40,405 bases of DNA from Betaproteobacteria bacterium (GCA_020621405.1 JAHRYN010000011.1:1-40405); one strand, 5' to 3'. Numbered from the stretch's first letter, positions 27,548 to 35,981 are shown. Numbers and translations: made by a program. The notes: generated by a model not told the origin, from the sequence alone.

Positions 27548-28171
27548 GTGCTGGTCATTGAACTGTTCATCGTGTGCGCCACACTCGGCGTCAGCCTTCC
27601 GCTTCGGCCCTGGCGCATGCTGGCGGGGCCGCTGGGCGCCCCGTGGGCGGCGTCGCTGGTGGTGCTGTCGCTGCTGTGGGGCCTGCCGCAGATGCTGCCG
27701 GCGGGCATTTCGATACAGCTGTCGGGCGCCTGCCTGCTGGTGCTGATGTTCGGCTGGCCACTGGCCGTGATCGAACTGGTGCTGATCGCGCTTGTTGTCG
27801 GCATCTTCGGCCGCCTGGGCTGGCAGGACGTGATGTCGCAACTGGTCTGGATAGGTCTGGTGCCGGCCACGCTGTCGCTCGCGCTGGGCGAGGCACTGCG
27901 CCGCGGCCTGCCGGCCCATCCCTTCATATACGTGCTGGGCCGTGCCTTCATCGGCACCGCGCTCAGCATATTCTTGGCGGGGATCGCCTACGAATTCGCG
28001 CACCACCTGCTCGGTGGCGTCGCGGTCGAGCACGCACTGGTGGCGCGCTGGCTGATGGCCTGGGGCGACGCCTTCCTGACCGGCATGCTGGTGGCGATAT
28101 TCGTGGCTTTCGTCCCCGAATGGCTGGCCACCTGGTCGGACCGGCGCTACCTCGGCCCGCCGCCGGACTGA
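27548..28171 (+). CDS. CbiM-like energy-coupling factor membrane protein
   Basis: This 207-residue protein is almost wholly hydrophobic, with about six membrane spans. It resembles the CbiM/NikM substrate-binding membrane components of cobalt/nickel ECF transporters (GISIQLSGACLLVLMFGWP and GDAFLTGMLVAIFVAF regions). The start is a GTG; no better upstream start exists. Canonical CbiM proteins have an N-terminal metal-binding MHIxxG loop; here the protein starts MLVIELFIVCATLG, so that loop is absent. No ATPase (CbiO) or CbiQ gene is nearby. It may be a single-component or repurposed relative. The family call is moderately sure; the substrate is unknown. Confidence 0.6.
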   Translation: MLVIELFIVCATLGVSLPLRPWRMLAGPLGAPWAASLVVLSLLWGLPQMLPAGISIQLSGACLLVLMFGWPLAVIELVLIALVVGIFGRLGWQDVMSQLVWIGLVPATLSLALGEALRRGLPAHPFIYVLGRAFIGTALSIFLAGIAYEFAHHLLGGVAVEHALVARWLMAWGDAFLTGMLVAIFVAFVPEWLATWSDRRYLGPPPD

Positions 28172-28205
28172 GTGGCCGGGGCGGCCGGGATTCCCCGGTC
28201 CGGTC

Positions 28206-28457
28206 TTACTGCTGGTAGGCGATCTCGATGTCGGTGTCGAGCTCGGTCACGCAATCCAGCACCTTCGCGGTGAGTTCCTGGTCGTCGTCGCTCCACATCG
28301 CCTCCGGGTCATCTTCGCGCGTGGACAGCGGCGTGATGTCGAAGTCGACGAACTGGTCGCCGATCTTGAGCACCGGCACGCCCGATGCGTGGTCGACCAG
28401 CGTCCATTCGTCGGGCACCTGCAGCTCGACGGTGAGGTGTACGGTCAGTGTTTTCAT
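28206..28457 (-). CDS. Conserved-looking acidic small protein, unknown function
   Basis: This 83-residue protein starts after a good AGGAGA ribosome site. It reads MKTLTVHLTVELQVPDEWTL and continues through a hydrophobic-polar alternating segment, probably beta-rich. An acidic tail follows (REDDPEAMWSDDDQEL, ELDTDIEIAY). It has no cysteines beyond one near the C-terminus, no signal peptide and no membrane span. It is convergent with the CbiM-like gene and divergent from the esterase gene. I do not recognise the family. Confidence 0.7.
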   Translation of the reverse strand: MKTLTVHLTVELQVPDEWTLVDHASGVPVLKIGDQFVDFDITPLSTREDDPEAMWSDDDQELTAKVLDCVTELDTDIEIAYQQ

Positions 28458-28620
28458 TGCGATCTCCTGTTGATGTGGCCGCACTGTAGCGCGCCGGCGC
28501 CGCGGCAGGGCGATCCGTCGGCAGACAGGCAATCTTCGATACGATGTCGTACCGGTGGGCAGTGTGTCGCCCGCGCCGCTTGCGACCTGATTTCAATCCC
28601 CTCTTTCCGGAAACTCCCGC

Positions 28621-29286
28621 ATGGCCGTCAATCTGATCGAACTGGAATCCGGCGACACGCCTGCCGCGACCATTATCGTGCTGCACGGACTGGGTGCGGA
28701 CGGCAGCGACTTCGTGCCGGTCTGTCACGCGCTCGAGCTCGACGCCGTCGGTCCGGTGCGTTTTCTGCTGCCCGATGCCCCCGAACGGCCGGTCACGCGC
28801 AACGGCGGCTACATCATGCGCGCCTGGTATGACCTGTTCGAGCCCGGTTCGGGCATCGACGACGAAGCCGGCATCCGCGCTTCGCAGACCATCGTCGAAG
28901 CGCTGATCGCGCGCGAGGTGTCGCGCGGGATACCCGCCTCGCGCATCGTGCTGATGGGTTTCTCGCAGGGCTGTGCCATGGCGCTGGTGGCCGGCCTGCG
29001 CCACGGCGAGCGCCTGGCCGGCATCGCCGGGCTGTCCGGCTACCTGCCGCTGGCCGGGAGAACGGCTGCCGAACGCAGCCCGGCCAACCGCGACGTACCG
29101 CTGTTCCTGGCACACGGCACGCACGACGGCGTGGTCACGATAGACCGCGCGCTGGCCGCGCGCGAGGTGTTCGACGCGCTCGGCATTGAACACGAATGGC
29201 ACACCTACGACATGGATCACGAAGTGTGCATGGACGAAATCGCCGAACTGAACCGCTGGCTGCTGCGCGTGCTGGCGCTGTCCTGA
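28621..29286 (+). CDS. Carboxylesterase / phospholipase-type alpha/beta hydrolase
   Basis: This 221-residue serine hydrolase of the YpfH/EstB carboxylesterase family has LHGLGADGSDF at 21-31 (oxyanion region). The nucleophile Ser115 is in GFSQG. Asp169 (THDGVV) and His200 (DMDHEV) complete the triad. Length is typical. No signal peptide is present, so it is cytoplasmic. It probably acts on short-chain esters or lysophospholipids; the natural substrate is unknown. Confidence 0.93.
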   Translation: MAVNLIELESGDTPAATIIVLHGLGADGSDFVPVCHALELDAVGPVRFLLPDAPERPVTRNGGYIMRAWYDLFEPGSGIDDEAGIRASQTIVEALIAREVSRGIPASRIVLMGFSQGCAMALVAGLRHGERLAGIAGLSGYLPLAGRTAAERSPANRDVPLFLAHGTHDGVVTIDRALAAREVFDALGIEHEWHTYDMDHEVCMDEIAELNRWLLRVLALS

Positions 29287-29623
29287 CGCCGCCCCCCTCT
29301 TCCGTCACGTCGCCCCGCCAATGGCAGAATGCCCCGAGACGCGCAAGCGTGTGGGCCGCAGCTTCCTGCCGTGTCGGATTTCCCGGGCTTCACGCCCCGC
29401 TCTCCGGGTGAAGCGCCGGCATTCCCGGAATGCATCCGGTCGAAGCACTTCATGCGATCCGGCCTCGGCAGGGCCACAATGCGCGGTGCCGGCATGTCGA
29501 ACGACCTTACACCCTTAAGGGCAGCGCCGAGCCTGACACAGATTTTTTCATTCCAATCAATCTGATGCCTGCGGGGCCCGTTTCTTGCACGCACAACCGG
29601 ACCGATCCGCAAAGGAGACTCCG
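29287..29623. other. Intergenic region with palindromes upstream of the PEP-CTERM-like gene
   Basis: There is no convincing gene in these 337 bp. Perfect small palindromes are GCATTCCCGGAATGC (29419-29433) and CCCTTAAGGG (29513-29522). A longer imperfect stem pairs GCTTCAC near 29389 with GTGAAGC near 29408. An AT-rich patch (ATTTTTTCATTCC, about 29542-29555) lies 70-80 bp before the next start and may contain its promoter. No sigma-54 site was found. Confidence 0.5.
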
Positions 29624-30313
29624 ATGAAGAAACTGCTCATGTTCTCGATGTGGCTGTTCAGCAGCCTCGCCCACTCGGCAGCACAGACGATCGATTTCGA
29701 CGCGCTGCTGCCCGGCACTTTGGTCACCGATCAGTTCGCGTCACAGGGTGTGCTCATCTCGTCATCCTTCGGCGACGTCAGGGTCTTCAGCGGCTGCTGT
29801 TCGGACAGCGGCACGAATTCGCTCGACGGCGGCCAGTTCCGCGAGGTGGTGATCACCTTCGTCGATCCAGCCGATGCGCTGCGGCCGGCGACGACCGATT
29901 TCTTCAGCATGACGCTGGGCGACGTCGATATTCCGGGCAACGGCATGACCGCCTACGACGTTCTGGGCCGGCAGATCGCCCGGGTCGTCAGCAGTTGCGC
30001 GGCTGATTTCGCTTGTCCGGGCGACTCGCTGTACGAAACTCTGAGCCTATCGGTGGCCGGCATGCACCGCATCGTGATCGCTGCTGGCGGCCAGCTGTCG
30101 AACGCAGAACCACGTAGCGAAGCCACGGTCGACAGTTTCGTATTCAATCAAGTGGTTGCACAGGTGCCGGAACCGTTGCACGCACAGATGCTGGCAGCCG
30201 GTCTGACCTTGCTGCTGGCCGTCGCCGTCCGTCGCTCCAGGCTGTCGCGCGTGTCGCAGCGCAGCCGAGGACGAGGAATGTCCGCTGCTACACTCGCTTC
30301 TCCCCGCGGGTAA
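29624..30313 (+). CDS. PEP-CTERM-like exported protein
   Basis: This 229-residue protein has a signal peptide (MKKLLMFSMWLFSSLAHSA). The body, rich in beta-strand-like sequence (about 20-178), has four cysteines in CC (58-59), VSSC and ACPG. The tail resembles the exosortase sorting signal: VPEP at 181-184, a hydrophobic span (about 188-202) and basic AVRRSRLSR. Unusually, about 27 residues follow the first arginines, whereas typical signals end within a few. The start has AAAGGAG. The SGNH hydrolase gene begins 22 bp after the stop. If the tail works, the protein would be exported and processed by an exosortase encoded elsewhere. Confidence 0.78.
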   Translation: MKKLLMFSMWLFSSLAHSAAQTIDFDALLPGTLVTDQFASQGVLISSSFGDVRVFSGCCSDSGTNSLDGGQFREVVITFVDPADALRPATTDFFSMTLGDVDIPGNGMTAYDVLGRQIARVVSSCAADFACPGDSLYETLSLSVAGMHRIVIAAGGQLSNAEPRSEATVDSFVFNQVVAQVPEPLHAQMLAAGLTLLLAVAVRRSRLSRVSQRSRGRGMSAATLASPRG

Positions 30314-30335
30314 GCGCCGGGCCGGAGATCCCGAC

Positions 30336-30983
30336 ATGAAACAAATCCTCGTCTACGCCGATTCGCTGTCCTGGGGCATCGTGCCGACCACGCGGCGGCG
30401 CCTGTCCTTCGACCAGCGCTGGCCAGGCGTCATGGAAAATGCGCTGAACCGCGGCGGACGCACGGTACGCGTGATCGAGAACTGCCTGAACGGTCGCCGC
30501 ACCGTGTGGGACGATCCGTTCAAGCCGGGCCGCAACGGCCTGGCCGGTCTGGTGCAGTGCATCGAAATGCACGCGCCGCTCGCGCTGGTGGTACTGATGC
30601 TCGGTACCAACGATTTCCAGTCCATGCACCCCCACACCGCCTGGCACTCGGCTCAGGGCATCGCTTCGCTGATAGCGGCAATCCGCGGCGCGCCGATCGA
30701 ACCCGGCATGCCGGTGGCGCCGGTGCTGGTGGTCGCGCCACCGCCGATCGGTACGCCGAAAGGCCCCGCCGCTCCGAAGTTTGTCGGCGGCGACGTCAAG
30801 TGCGCCGGTCTTGCCGACGCTTTCCGTGCGGTATGCGCCGATCTGGGCTGCCACTTCTTCGACGCCGGGAGCGTGGTGACCTCGAGCGTGCACGATGGCG
30901 TTCATCTCGATGCGGACCAGCACGCGGTGCTGGGTGCCGAGCTGGCAAAGGTGATCGCCGCGCTGCCGCTCATCGACGCCTGA
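30336..30983 (+). CDS. SGNH/GDSL-family hydrolase (arylesterase-like)
   Basis: This 215-residue hydrolase has the catalytic blocks of the SGNH superfamily. Ser10 is in VYADSLSWG (block I, with Ala in place of the usual Gly). NGRRTVWDDPFKPGRNG at 52-68 is typical of this subfamily. Asn92 is in GTND (block III), and Asp187/His190 are in DGVHLD (block V). There is no signal peptide. It follows the PEP-CTERM-like gene by 22 bp and may share its transcript. Esterase or deacetylase activity is likely; the substrate is unknown. Confidence 0.9.
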   Translation: MKQILVYADSLSWGIVPTTRRRLSFDQRWPGVMENALNRGGRTVRVIENCLNGRRTVWDDPFKPGRNGLAGLVQCIEMHAPLALVVLMLGTNDFQSMHPHTAWHSAQGIASLIAAIRGAPIEPGMPVAPVLVVAPPPIGTPKGPAAPKFVGGDVKCAGLADAFRAVCADLGCHFFDAGSVVTSSVHDGVHLDADQHAVLGAELAKVIAALPLIDA

Positions 30984-31171
30984 CACGACGGCGCAGCCGC
31001 GTCGGCGCGAACCATCGTTACCGCAAAGACTTTTGCCCTGCCCGCGGCACATCCGCGCTCAGGCTTTCCGGAATCCGGCCGCTACCTGATTCAGCGCCTG
31101 CACAACGACGTGCGGGCACGGATCGCGCCGGGCACCTGCCCGGACGGATCCATCCGGACAGGGGAATCGAC

Positions 31172-31462
31172 ATGGGCGCGGCAGATTGCAGGAGATGTGA
31201 GGGCCCGGGCGCTCGCCACCATTCCGGCGACGACGACACCAATCGGACAACGGTGCCGGCCGCTGCGCCACCGGGAGCCGGCACGACATTGCGCATGCGC
31301 AGCGTGTCGCCCGACGACCGCGTCGCAGACGTGATCGCACTGGCCATGAGCGAGCGCCTGCGGGTGGTGACCAATGGCAGCCGGTTCGCGCTGTGTTCGG
31401 TGATTCCCGCCGGCTGGCGGCCGTTCGGATCCGACGCATACACACCCGGCTCCGGCCACTGA
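31172..31462 (+). CDS. Hypothetical 96-residue protein
   Basis: The frame opens at an ATG with a good AGGGGAA ribosome site five bases upstream. The N-terminal third is polar and irregular, with MGAADCRRCEG at the start giving CxxC. The rest looks structured, with SPDDRVADVIALAMSERLRV, then VVTNGSRFALCSVIPAGWRP. Third-position GC fits the genome. I recognise no family. Overlapping antisense frames look weaker. Moderate confidence only. Confidence 0.42.
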   Translation: MGAADCRRCEGPGARHHSGDDDTNRTTVPAAAPPGAGTTLRMRSVSPDDRVADVIALAMSERLRVVTNGSRFALCSVIPAGWRPFGSDAYTPGSGH

Positions 31463-31791
31463 GTCAGGATTGTTTCCCCGCGGGATCACGTGAGACCGCC
31501 GCAAAGCGGCATCTTCCTTTTGCGCCTCTTCCACGCCTGCGCGTCACGGCTTGGCCGGTTCAAGAACAGTACGGACGGAGTCATAGACGGTGCCTGCGAA
31601 AGCCCGGCGATCGACTGGAGCGATCAGGCTGGTCCAGCCGGTACGGCGGGTCCGTTTCCGGCAAAAAGCAGTCTGCGGACATGATCTGACGCAAAAAAAC
31701 CTCGCATCCACCCCGGATTTGCAAAAGTTTGGGCGCCTTCGTCCGTTCACAAGTCTGTCGAAACACTTTGAATCTTCAGCCGGGGCCTCAC
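31463..31791. other. Intergenic region upstream of the chemotaxis receptor gene
   Basis: No gene was recognised in these 329 bp. The stretch near 31690-31730 (GCAAAAAAACC, TTTGCAAAAGTTTGG) is AT-richer than the surroundings and could be promoter-bearing. I could not place a reliable -10/-35 pair. Confidence 0.45.
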
Positions 31792-33036
31792 ATGAATCTG
31801 ATATCGCGCAGCATTCGCAACAAGCTTCTGGTCATCTGCGGCGGCGGCACGACCGCACTGCTGATCGCTGCGGTGCTCGGCCTGGCGGTCGAATGGTCGG
31901 CCATCGACACGCTGTCCGGCGACATCACGCACGTGCAGGCGCTGGCTGTCCGCGATGCCACGATGAACAAGCTGATGGTGATCGGTGCAGCATTCGCCGT
32001 GGTGGTGCTGCTCGCCTTCGTCACATTCCTTTGGGCCCTGCAGTGTTCCATCATCGGCCCGGCAAAACGCCTGTCGGCGGACCTTGAGCGCCTCGCCAGC
32101 GGCGACTTTCACCAGCCGGTCGCCTGCACCACGCAGGACGAACTCGGTGCCATCGCGCTGAGCGCCGAGCGCATCCGGCGCGATCTGGGCGAACTGGTAT
32201 CCCAGCTGAAGACCTCTGCACATTCACTGGTGGAGGCATCCCACATGGTCAGCGGCGAGTCGCTCCGGGTAGCCGAAGCTTCCAGCACGCAGAGCCATGC
32301 GGCAAGTTCGACCGCCGCGTCGATCGAGGACGTGACGGCCGGCATCCGGACGGTGTCGACCAACGCCGGCAATGCAGCGCATCAGGCCGACGAGTCGCTC
32401 GATCAGTCGGCACGCGCGCAAAACCATCTGACCGAACTGCGCAATTCGATCGGCCGCACCGCCAGCGTGATGAACGAGGTATCGAGCGCCGCCGGCGAGT
32501 TCGTCGAGAACACCCGGCAAATTTCGCAGATGACGCGCGAAGTGCGTGAAATTGCGGACCAGACCAATCTGCTGGCGCTGAATGCCGCAATCGAGGCGGC
32601 ACGCGCCGGCGAGCAGGGCCGCGGCTTTGCGGTGGTGGCCGACGAAGTGCGCAAGCTGGCGGAAAAATCCGCCCGCTCGGCCGGCGCGATCGACACCATC
32701 ACGCTCGCCCTGTCCGGACGAGCCGCCAACCTTTCGGCCGCACTGGCGCTCGGACAGGACGCCGTCGGCGTTGCCGAGACATCGAGCGATTCGGCGACCG
32801 GCGTGATCTCCGCTGCACACCAGGCGGTATCGGTTGCCGCAGGCGAAGTCCGTGCGATCAACGATGCACTGGAACAGCAGAGCCGTGCCGCCGGCGAAAT
32901 CGCCGACCACGTGGAACGCATTGCCGGCATGTCGGAACAGAACCAGTCGGCGGTCAACAACCTCGCCAGTTCGGTCACCCACCTGCAGGACCTCGCGCAG
33001 GCGCTGAACGAACTGACCGGACGTTTCCGCCTGTGA
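31792..33036 (+). CDS. Methyl-accepting chemotaxis protein with minimal periplasmic region
   Basis: This transmembrane receptor signals to CheA/CheW. The 414-residue protein has two membrane spans (about 12-34 and 62-84). They are separated by only about 27 residues, too short for a standard ligand-binding domain. A HAMP-like linker follows (about 88-140), then an MA signalling domain. The hairpin tip [19 protein letters not shown] (residues about 247-265) continues as [20 protein letters not shown]. There is no C-terminal CheR-tethering pentapeptide. It may sense an internal or membrane state, or a signal through a partner. No che genes are next to it. Confidence 0.92.
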   Translation: MNLISRSIRNKLLVICGGGTTALLIAAVLGLAVEWSAIDTLSGDITHVQALAVRDATMNKLMVIGAAFAVVVLLAFVTFLWALQCSIIGPAKRLSADLERLASGDFHQPVACTTQDELGAIALSAERIRRDLGELVSQLKTSAHSLVEASHMVSGESLRVAEASSTQSHAASSTAASIEDVTAGIRTVSTNAGNAAHQADESLDQSARAQNHLTELRNSIGRTASVMNEVSSAAGEFVENTRQISQMTREVREIADQTNLLALNAAIEAARAGEQGRGFAVVADEVRKLAEKSARSAGAIDTITLALSGRAANLSAALALGQDAVGVAETSSDSATGVISAAHQAVSVAAGEVRAINDALEQQSRAAGEIADHVERIAGMSEQNQSAVNNLASSVTHLQDLAQALNELTGRFRL

Positions 33037-33162
33037 TTGCCGGAACCGGCTCCGGGCGGTAGCCGGCCTGGGGTCCAAGTACGATCGTCGTGGCACCCGG
33101 CCCGATCCTGTCGCTAACCCATCCGGTTCCGCTGACAGCGGATGCCGTCCTGCCAAGCACTG

Positions 33163-33849
33163 ATGACACCACTATTCATCGCCGCCATCGTCGTACTTGC
33201 GCTGATCTGTGCCAGGCAGTGGCGGCGGCAGCAGGCATTGAGCAGGGAAAGCCACATCCGCAGCTTCCCGCTTCCGCACGGCGTCTTTGAAAAGCTGCGC
33301 AAGCGCCATCCGCAGCTGACACAGAAGGACTGCCAGCTCGTCGCCCAAGGACTGCGGCAGTTCTTCCTGGCCTATCTGAAGGGCGGCAAGCGCTATGTCG
33401 CGATGCCATCGCAGATCGCAGACGACCTGTGGCACGAATTCATCCTGTGCACGAAGAACTACCAGACGTTCTGCGACAAGGCCTTCGGCGGTTTCCTGCA
33501 CCACACCCCGGCAGTTGCGCTGCGCGGCAGCACACCTGACGATGAAGGACTGCGCCGCTGCTGGCGGCAGGCCTGCCGCGACGAAAACATCAACCCGCAA
33601 CGACCGGCACGGCTGCCTCTGCTGTTCGCACTGGATGGCAAGCTTGGCATCGTGGACGGCTTCCGCTACGTCCCGGACTGCAGCGGCGTCAGGCGCGAGG
33701 ACAAGCGCAGCGACAGTGGCGGTGCTGTCCACTGCGGCAGCGATTTTTCGAGCACCGACGCAGACGGTGGTAGCGACGGTCCGGACGACGGCGGCAGTAC
33801 CGACGGCGGCGACGGAGGTGGCTGCGGCGGCGGTTGCGGCGGCGACTGA
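33163..33849 (+). CDS. Membrane-anchored protein with Gly/Cys tail, unknown function
   Basis: This 228-residue protein has one N-terminal membrane span (about 3-18, PLFIAAIVVLALICA). A soluble domain follows (about 30-175) with FEKLRKRHPQL, ADDLWHEFILCTKNYQTFC and FGGFLHHTP. The linker is Asp/Ser/Gly-rich, and the tail ends GGDGGGCGGGCGGD. The middle domain resembles what I recall of glycine-rich-domain (GRDP-like) proteins, with WHEFIL as a typical stretch. An in-frame ATG at 33142 is another possible start; neither has a clear ribosome site. Cys-Gly tails of this kind occur on several bacterial membrane protein families of unknown role. Confidence 0.7.
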   Translation: MTPLFIAAIVVLALICARQWRRQQALSRESHIRSFPLPHGVFEKLRKRHPQLTQKDCQLVAQGLRQFFLAYLKGGKRYVAMPSQIADDLWHEFILCTKNYQTFCDKAFGGFLHHTPAVALRGSTPDDEGLRRCWRQACRDENINPQRPARLPLLFALDGKLGIVDGFRYVPDCSGVRREDKRSDSGGAVHCGSDFSSTDADGGSDGPDDGGSTDGGDGGGCGGGCGGD

Positions 33850-33901
33850 CGGTGATCCTGCCTCCCCGCGACGGCGCCGCCACGGTCGTCCCGGCTTCGA
33901 G

Positions 33902-33925
33902 AAAAAACGGGCGCCGAAGCGCCCG
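33902..33925 (-). terminator. UUCG-tetraloop terminator, copy 1
   Basis: On the minus strand a 7-bp stem CGGGCGC / GCGCCCG closes a TTCG loop and is followed by six T. It lies 19 bp after the stop of the PEP-CTERM gene at 33945. The C(UUCG)G loop is an exceptionally stable RNA tetraloop. The same 18-base hairpin recurs at 34738 and 37966. Confidence 0.93.
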
Positions 33926-33944
33926 TCGAAGACAGCAGGCCCGA

Positions 33945-34562
33945 TCAGATCGTCCGGCGACGTGCAACCATGCCCAGAAGGCCCAGCCCAGCCAGGAACA
34001 GCGCGTAGCCTTCCGGCTCAGGTACCGGCGCCGCCGCGATGGGCGTTGCGCGGAAGCGGAAGTTGTCCATCGCCAGGTGGTCGTAGTCGTCGTTGTCGAA
34101 GCCGAACGTCATGCCATCGATCGGACCCGCATAACCGGGTGTCAGCAGCGACGGCGTACCGAAGAAGCGCATGCGGCCATCGTTGCCCAGCAGATTACCC
34201 TGATAGACCGTCTGTCCGTCGTGATAGAGGACGAAGAAGAAATCGCCATTGGCGTCCAGTCCGCGGCGGCTCCAGAAATCCGCGCCATCGAAGTAGAAAT
34301 CCGCATCGTCACCGCGGCGGATGAAGGTACTGCCGATGGTCGAGGTGGCAAGGAAGTGCTTTTCCTGCGCGACGCCCTGGGTCATGTAGTACCAGCGGTC
34401 GCCCCAGTCGAAACCGCCATACCCATCCGGCAGATGCACACCGGTCGGGCTGGCGCCGAGTTCCTCAAACCCGAGTACGCCGGCAACCGGATCGGCGGCG
34501 TTGGCAGCAACCGATGCCGCGAGGCTGCCCGCAGCGAGAAATGTAAGAAGCGCTCTGCGCAT
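33945..34562 (-). CDS. PEP-CTERM exported protein (short)
   Basis: This 205-residue protein has a signal peptide (MRRALLTFLAAGSLAASVAA). The secreted body has GVLGFEELGASPTGVHLPDG and many aromatic/Gly/Asp-rich strands. The middle (DFYFDGADFWSRRGLDANGD) and later LAMDNFRFRATPI suggest a beta-sandwich, possibly Ca2+-binding. The C-terminal sorting signal is VPEP (180-183), a hydrophobic span and RRRTI. It would be processed by an exosortase, which is not in the window. It has its own upstream 19-bp operator-like motif (34629-34647) and its own terminator. It is unrelated in sequence to the two long PEP-CTERM proteins nearby. Confidence 0.9.
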   Translation of the reverse strand: MRRALLTFLAAGSLAASVAANAADPVAGVLGFEELGASPTGVHLPDGYGGFDWGDRWYYMTQGVAQEKHFLATSTIGSTFIRRGDDADFYFDGADFWSRRGLDANGDFFFVLYHDGQTVYQGNLLGNDGRMRFFGTPSLLTPGYAGPIDGMTFGFDNDDYDHLAMDNFRFRATPIAAAPVPEPEGYALFLAGLGLLGMVARRRTI

Positions 34563-34628
34563 GGTTGGAGTTGTCCCTTGAAATGTTGGTGACGGATCGC
34601 GCTGATCGATCCCGAAAAACCCTAAATC

Positions 34629-34647
34629 GTGTGAAATTATCCCACAC
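34629..34647 (-). promoter_or_regulatory. 19-bp palindromic motif, copy 1
   Basis: GTGTGAAATTATCCCACAC (plus-strand reading) lies 67 bp upstream of the PEP-CTERM start at 34562. Arms GTGTG/CACAC are perfect. It aligns without gaps with 37801-37819, 39272-39290 and 39313-39331 (rough consensus GTGNGRAAATWTTYCCCAC). It is probably a regulator binding site shared by the cluster. Confidence 0.65.
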
Positions 34648-34729
34648 AAAGATGAATGGCGTTCATCCGTCGTGCCGCAATAGATGAATTTTTCACGGGT
34701 CAGTCAGGGCATCCCTGCTGCGTGCCTGC

Positions 34730-34755
34730 AAAAAAAACGGGCGCCGAAGCGCCCG
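34730..34755 (-). terminator. UUCG-tetraloop terminator, copy 2
   Basis: The same 18-base hairpin as copy 1 (CGGGCGC, TTCG loop, GCGCCCG on the minus strand) is followed by eight T. It lies 21 bp after the stop of the long PEP-CTERM gene at 34777 and ends the fccA-fccB-PEP-CTERM unit. Confidence 0.94.
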
Positions 34756-34776
34756 TTTCGATTCGCAAGCAGCAGT

Positions 34777-35889
34777 TCAGCGCATGCGGCGACGCGCGAT
34801 GCCAGCCACCACGGCCATACCGGCAATCAGCATTGCGTAGGTGTCGGGCTCGGGCACGACGGCCGCGACATTCAGATTGGCTGCCGCGTTCTGTGCCCCC
34901 ATGTAATTGCCGAGTTCGATCGGGCGCCCCGAGTCATAGCCCGGCAGATCGGGATGGTTCGGGTGCGAGTCGCTGCCAACCAGCGCTTCGTGGTTTTCCG
35001 GGTCGTATTCGCCCGAATAGCGGTAGAACTCATAGCGGCGAATGATCGAGGCGGCGTTGGGCCCGACCGGCACGCCGTAGCCTCTTTCCAGCTGACCGGC
35101 GTCGGGGTTACCCGGATCGGTCTGCAGCAGCTGCCATTCGATTTCGGTATGCAGCTTGGCCTCTTCGATGACCGGGTTGCCGCCGATCAGGTCTTCCAGC
35201 TTGGCGTCGTTCTCGAGTTCGGTCGTGAACACCTTGACCCAGATGGCTTCGCCGAACTGCGCTTCGTTTTCCGCCTTCGGCGCCTGGATCTGCGCCACGA
35301 CCACCGGCGGATTGCCGGCCACAGGAGCCGGGTTAACCACCCAGGCCGGCGCCGGCAGGCTGACCGTGCCGTTGGTCAGGGTGCCGGGCGTGCCGGTTTC
35401 GAGCAACCAGCTGTAAATGGTCTTGGTCGCGTTCTTGGTCGTGCCGACGCCGAAGTGGTCGCACGGCGTGCTCGCACCGTAACCGACACCACCGCCCGAC
35501 CAGCAGTTGTCGCCCGGCGTCACGAAGGTGCCGCTCGGCGTGCCGTAGTCCCAGTTGCTGCCGTCGAACAGGCCCATATAGGTGACCTTGGTGCCGAAGG
35601 TCGTGCCGTTGTTGTATTCGGTGATGGTCGGTGCGCCATAGCGCTGCACGCTGGTCAGCGGATCAAAGCCGCGGCCGCTCGGAAATCCGCGACCGGCTCC
35701 ACCGAAGGTATCGGTGATGTCACTGCTGTACAGGCCCTCCAGGTCGATCTCGAAACCGTGCGCCGTGCTGCCGGTGTCGTTGATCACGTCGAAATTGCCG
35801 AGAAAGCCGATGACGCCGGCGGAACTGACGCTTGGCGCAAGCGCCATGGAAATGGCAACCGCCATCGCCGAAAGTGATGCCTTTTTCAT
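34777..35889 (-). CDS. Long PEP-CTERM exported protein, paralogue A
   Basis: The 370-residue protein has a signal peptide (MKKASLSAMAVAISMALA through SSA). A long secreted body begins GVIGFLGNFDVINDTG, and VPEP (345-348), a hydrophobic span and RRRMR form the exosortase sorting signal. It shares long identical blocks with the protein at 38005: DTFGGAGRGFP, SVQRYGAPTITEY, DNCWSGGGVGYGAS, STPCDHFGVGTT and GAQNAA. The two cysteines in the NCW and TPCD blocks are conserved in both and may pair. It starts 92 bp after fccB and appears to be the third gene of that operon. I recognise no domain beyond the sorting signal. The body may bind a surface ligand or polysaccharide; this is unknown. Confidence 0.9.
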   Translation of the reverse strand: MKKASLSAMAVAISMALAPSVSSAGVIGFLGNFDVINDTGSTAHGFEIDLEGLYSSDITDTFGGAGRGFPSGRGFDPLTSVQRYGAPTITEYNNGTTFGTKVTYMGLFDGSNWDYGTPSGTFVTPGDNCWSGGGVGYGASTPCDHFGVGTTKNATKTIYSWLLETGTPGTLTNGTVSLPAPAWVVNPAPVAGNPPVVVAQIQAPKAENEAQFGEAIWVKVFTTELENDAKLEDLIGGNPVIEEAKLHTEIEWQLLQTDPGNPDAGQLERGYGVPVGPNAASIIRRYEFYRYSGEYDPENHEALVGSDSHPNHPDLPGYDSGRPIELGNYMGAQNAAANLNVAAVVPEPDTYAMLIAGMAVVAGIARRRMR

Positions 35890-35981
35890 ATGCCTGACCC
35901 CTTTATCTAAACTGCTGTCTGAAACCGGTCTGATGGGCCCGTTGCGGTGCCCGCCCTGTCCGGCATGTGCTGCACCAAAAT

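Noticed and set aside
25972-27561. A 529-residue plus-strand frame over serB/serC and the REP region
   Set aside because: It overlaps clear minus-strand serC, has no conserved motif, and its composition is that of an antisense shadow.
29287-29623. A sigma-54 promoter for the PEP-CTERM-like gene at 29624
   Set aside because: No TGGCAC-N5-TTGC-like pair could be found upstream.
31018-31534. Minus-strand frames opposite the small gene at 31172
   Set aside because: Arg/Ser/Pro-rich composition without ribosome sites; the plus-strand frame has better codon use and a good ribosome site.
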